Part shown: in pieces, positions 12,865 through 14,392 of the stretch | Position numbering within the stretch: the stretch's first letter is position 1 | Layout of the letters: every line of letters starts with the position of its first letter | The notes under the pieces: model-generated | The model's input: the letters and a program-made list of their open reading frames with translations, nothing else | Databases searched by the model: none | What the model was told of the DNA's origin: nothing | DNA from: Treponema sp. UBA1798 | Lineage (GTDB): Bacteria > Spirochaetota > Spirochaetia > Treponematales > Treponemataceae | DNA length: 14,392 nt | Reading direction: 5' to 3' | NCBI GenBank assembly: GCA_002319875.1 | Contig: DCFS01000343.1 | Coordinates: forward strand, 1-14,392 | Translations under genes and position numbers: made by a program

Positions 12865-14190
12865 TTACAGATATTCCCTGTCAACAATAGAAAGGACTTC
12901 ATCTACACTGGGTAATTCCTCTTCCAGCTGTGCAACAGTAATTATCAGAGGAGGGGCAATAATAATCATATTTTCATGCGAATACGTCATGAATCCCCGT
13001 GCTTTCAGTTCGCTGATAATTTTTCCCATAATATTGCCGGGATCCATACCGAAAGAAACGAGAGCTTCGTGTGTCTCTTTATTCTTTACCAGTTCTATGG
13101 CAGAAAAAAGACCGATATAACGGACATCACCCACACAGCGGTGCTTCTTTTTCATATTCTCAAGAAATTTTCCGAGGAATTCTCCTGACCGTGCCACATT
13201 TTCAGATATTCCCACCTTTTCGTAAAAATCTATACAGGCAATTCCCGCTGCACATGCAAGCGGGTGGCCGCTATACGTGAGGCCGCAGGACAGCATGTGA
13301 TCGTCAAAATAACCGGCTATTTCTTTACGCACCACACAGCCGCCGAGAGGAACATATCCGCAGGTAACCCCTTTTGCAAATGTTACAATATCAGGAATGA
13401 CATCAAAGTTCATAAAGGCAAAAAGTTTTCCGGTACGGTACCATCCTGTCATAACTTCATCGCAGATCATTACGATTCCGAATTCGTCACAAATTTTTCT
13501 GATACCCTGCAGATACCCCTTTGGAGGAATGATTACTCCGTTTGATCCGGTAATCGTTTCCACGACGATCGCCGCTGTACGGTCACGTCCCTCATAAATT
13601 ATCTGCTCACGGAGTTTCGCTATATAGTATGCAGAAGCTTCCTCCTCTGAAGAAAATTTTAATGATTCCTGATATATATATGGATCAAAAAAATGTATAA
13701 AGCCCGGAATCGCAGGCTCAAGTGCAAAATGCCGCGGTTCCCCCGTAAGATTTCCAGCACCGTATGAGGAACCGTGATAACTTCTATACCGGCTGAATAC
13801 CTTATTCCGGCCCGTGTACAGGCGTGCTATTTTAACTGCATTTTCATTGGCGTCTGCACCTGCATTCGTAAAAAAAACTTTACCGAAAGAAGGCGGCATC
13901 ATGCTTACAATTTTTTTTGCCAGCAGCGCCCGCGGTTCGCTTGCATACGATGGTGAGACATAACAGTATTTGTCAGCCTGTACTTTTATAGCATCCGCAA
14001 TAGCTTTATTACCGAAACCGACATTCAGATTCACAAGTTCGGATGCCATATCTGCATAGCGGTTACCATCATAGTCCCACAGATAAATGCCGTCCGCCCT
14101 GGCTACGGGGATGGGATGCAGGCCTTTCTGCCGGCTCCATGATTGCAGCACATAAGTTGTCTGCATCTCTGTAATTTCTTGTCCAGTCAT
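12865..14190 (-). CDS. Class III (omega) aminotransferase, 441 aa
   Basis: PLP enzyme that moves a terminal amino group from an omega-amino compound to an oxo acid, leaving an aldehyde. Motifs in order are YVLQSWSRQ (13-21), GIYLWDYDGNRY (34-45), TNAGADANENAVK (108-120), YRSYHGSSYG (135-144), IVVETITGSNG (208-218), ICDEVMTGWYRTG (242-254) with Asp244, FAKGVTCGYVPLGG (271-284) with the PLP lysine Lys273, and TYSGHPLACAA (305-315). The N-terminal SWS segment is, from memory, common in proteins annotated as taurine-pyruvate aminotransferases and related omega-aminotransferases; GABA, beta-alanine or polyamine substrates are also possible. The start has AGGAGG four bases upstream and directly follows a hairpin with a U tract. 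It is the first gene of an operon with the iron-dependent dehydrogenase. Confidence 0.93.
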   Translation of the reverse strand: MTGQEITEMQTTYVLQSWSRQKGLHPIPVARADGIYLWDYDGNRYADMASELVNLNVGFGNKAIADAIKVQADKYCYVSPSYASEPRALLAKKIVSMMPPSFGKVFFTNAGADANENAVKIARLYTGRNKVFSRYRSYHGSSYGAGNLTGEPRHFALEPAIPGFIHFFDPYIYQESLKFSSEEEASAYYIAKLREQIIYEGRDRTAAIVVETITGSNGVIIPPKGYLQGIRKICDEFGIVMICDEVMTGWYRTGKLFAFMNFDVIPDIVTFAKGVTCGYVPLGGCVVRKEIAGYFDDHMLSCGLTYSGHPLACAAGIACIDFYEKVGISENVARSGEFLGKFLENMKKKHRCVGDVRYIGLFSAIELVKNKETHEALVSFGMDPGNIMGKIISELKARGFMTYSHENMIIIAPPLIITVAQLEEELPSVDEVLSIVDREYL

Positions 14191-14202
14191 AAACCCTCCT
14201 CA

Positions 14203-14244
14203 CGAAAAAAAAGACAGCCTCTCCGCGCCGGGAGAAGCTGTCTT
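14203..14244 (-). terminator. Intrinsic terminator hairpin just before the aminotransferase start; possible attenuator
   Basis: On the minus strand the arms 14244-14231 and 14224-14211 form a 14-bp stem with a six-base loop. The only imperfect pair is G-U in that direction and a mismatch in the other, so the element is oriented for minus-strand transcription. Eight T residues follow (14211-14204). It could end the upstream gene, but a promoter lies between that gene and the hairpin, so the aminotransferase transcript must also pass through it. Confidence 0.8.
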
Positions 14245-14259
14245 CGTTGATATATCCGT

Positions 14260-14286
14260 TTTATAGAAGAATCGGACGTTCGTCAA
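14260..14286 (-). promoter_or_regulatory. Predicted promoter of the aminotransferase-dehydrogenase operon
   Basis: On the minus strand TTGACG (14286-14281), a 15-bp spacer and TATAAA (14265-14260); reading the -35 box as CTTGAC gives a 16-bp spacer. The start point would be near 14253, giving a leader of about 63 bases that is almost entirely the hairpin and ribosome site. Confidence 0.5.
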
Positions 14287-14297
14287 GAGAACGTTCG
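14274..14297. promoter_or_regulatory. Candidate operator: repeated GRACGTTCG overlapping the -35 region
   Basis: GGACGTTCG (14274-14282) and GAACGTTCG (14289-14297) are direct repeats starting 15 bases apart. GAACGTTC is itself a perfect 8-bp palindrome. They flank and touch the -35 box at 14281-14286, where a repressor or activator could act. Confidence 0.4.
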
Positions 14298-14327
14298 AAT
14301 AAAATGCATATTTATACAGAAAATATT

Positions 14328-14392
14328 CTATCTGGTTTCATTATCATCTTCGACAGATTCAGGTTCCTCTGTTATGGGACGGTTCTTCAGGA
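14328..14392 (-). CDS. C-terminal end of an upstream minus-strand gene (partial, 20 codons plus stop)
   Basis: The reading frame entering from the right edge ends in TAG at 14330-14328. The visible tail is hydrophilic and acidic, containing ITEEPESVEDDNETR. The product cannot be identified. The 83-base gap to the hairpin at 14244 contains the predicted operon promoter, so this gene is probably a separate transcription unit. The call rests on frame and composition only; it may be a chance open frame. Confidence 0.45.
   Translation of the reverse strand, partial: LKNRPITEEPESVEDDNETR

Overview
The window looks like the chromosome of a spirochaete, most likely a Treponema-like anaerobe. The hints are a lipoprotein signal with a relaxed lipobox on a heme-less flavin reductase, a DUF2804 protein, ThyX instead of ThyA, and a large lineage-type protein of unknown function. 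This is an inference from gene content, and a clostridial-type host is not excluded. I see no phage genes, transposase, tRNA, rRNA or CRISPR array.

Layout from left to right. (1) Positions 1-1120, minus strand: an Lrp/AsnC-type regulator translationally coupled to a class I aminotransferase that runs off the left edge, resembling the AlaR-AlaT arrangement of Bacillus. (2) Positions 1215-2741, plus strand: a two-gene histidine unit, hisG (long form) and hisB, whose promoter predicts a leaderless hisG mRNA. It ends in a bidirectional terminator. (3) Positions 2963-5521, minus strand: a predicted exported lipoprotein of 852 residues with two FMN-binding domains and a fumarate-reductase-type FAD domain. 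(4) Positions 5811-7265, minus strand: a beta-CASP metallo-beta-lactamase-fold RNA-processing enzyme. (5) Positions 7571-10717, plus strand: DUF2804 protein plus a 682-residue protein with no recognised domain, probably one operon. (6) Positions 10752-14190, minus strand: thyX, then upstream of it an iron-dependent alcohol dehydrogenase and a class III aminotransferase. The last two look like a two-enzyme route from an omega-amino compound through an aldehyde to an alcohol. (7) The right edge holds the acidic C-terminal tail of another minus-strand gene.

The most unusual content lies between genes. The gaps at 2742-2962, 5522-5810 and 7266-7570 carry at least seven imperfect palindromes. Two pairs are clearly copies of the same sequences, and their arms change together so that pairing is kept. 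The 7266-7570 gap also appears to hold back-to-back divergent promoters, a perfect 14-bp palindrome between them and three copies of the octamer TTTGCAAA. At the right end, an intrinsic-terminator hairpin with eight U residues sits between a good promoter and the start codon of the aminotransferase-dehydrogenase operon. That arrangement suggests transcription attenuation.

All calls were made by reading the sequence. No database search or structure prediction was run.
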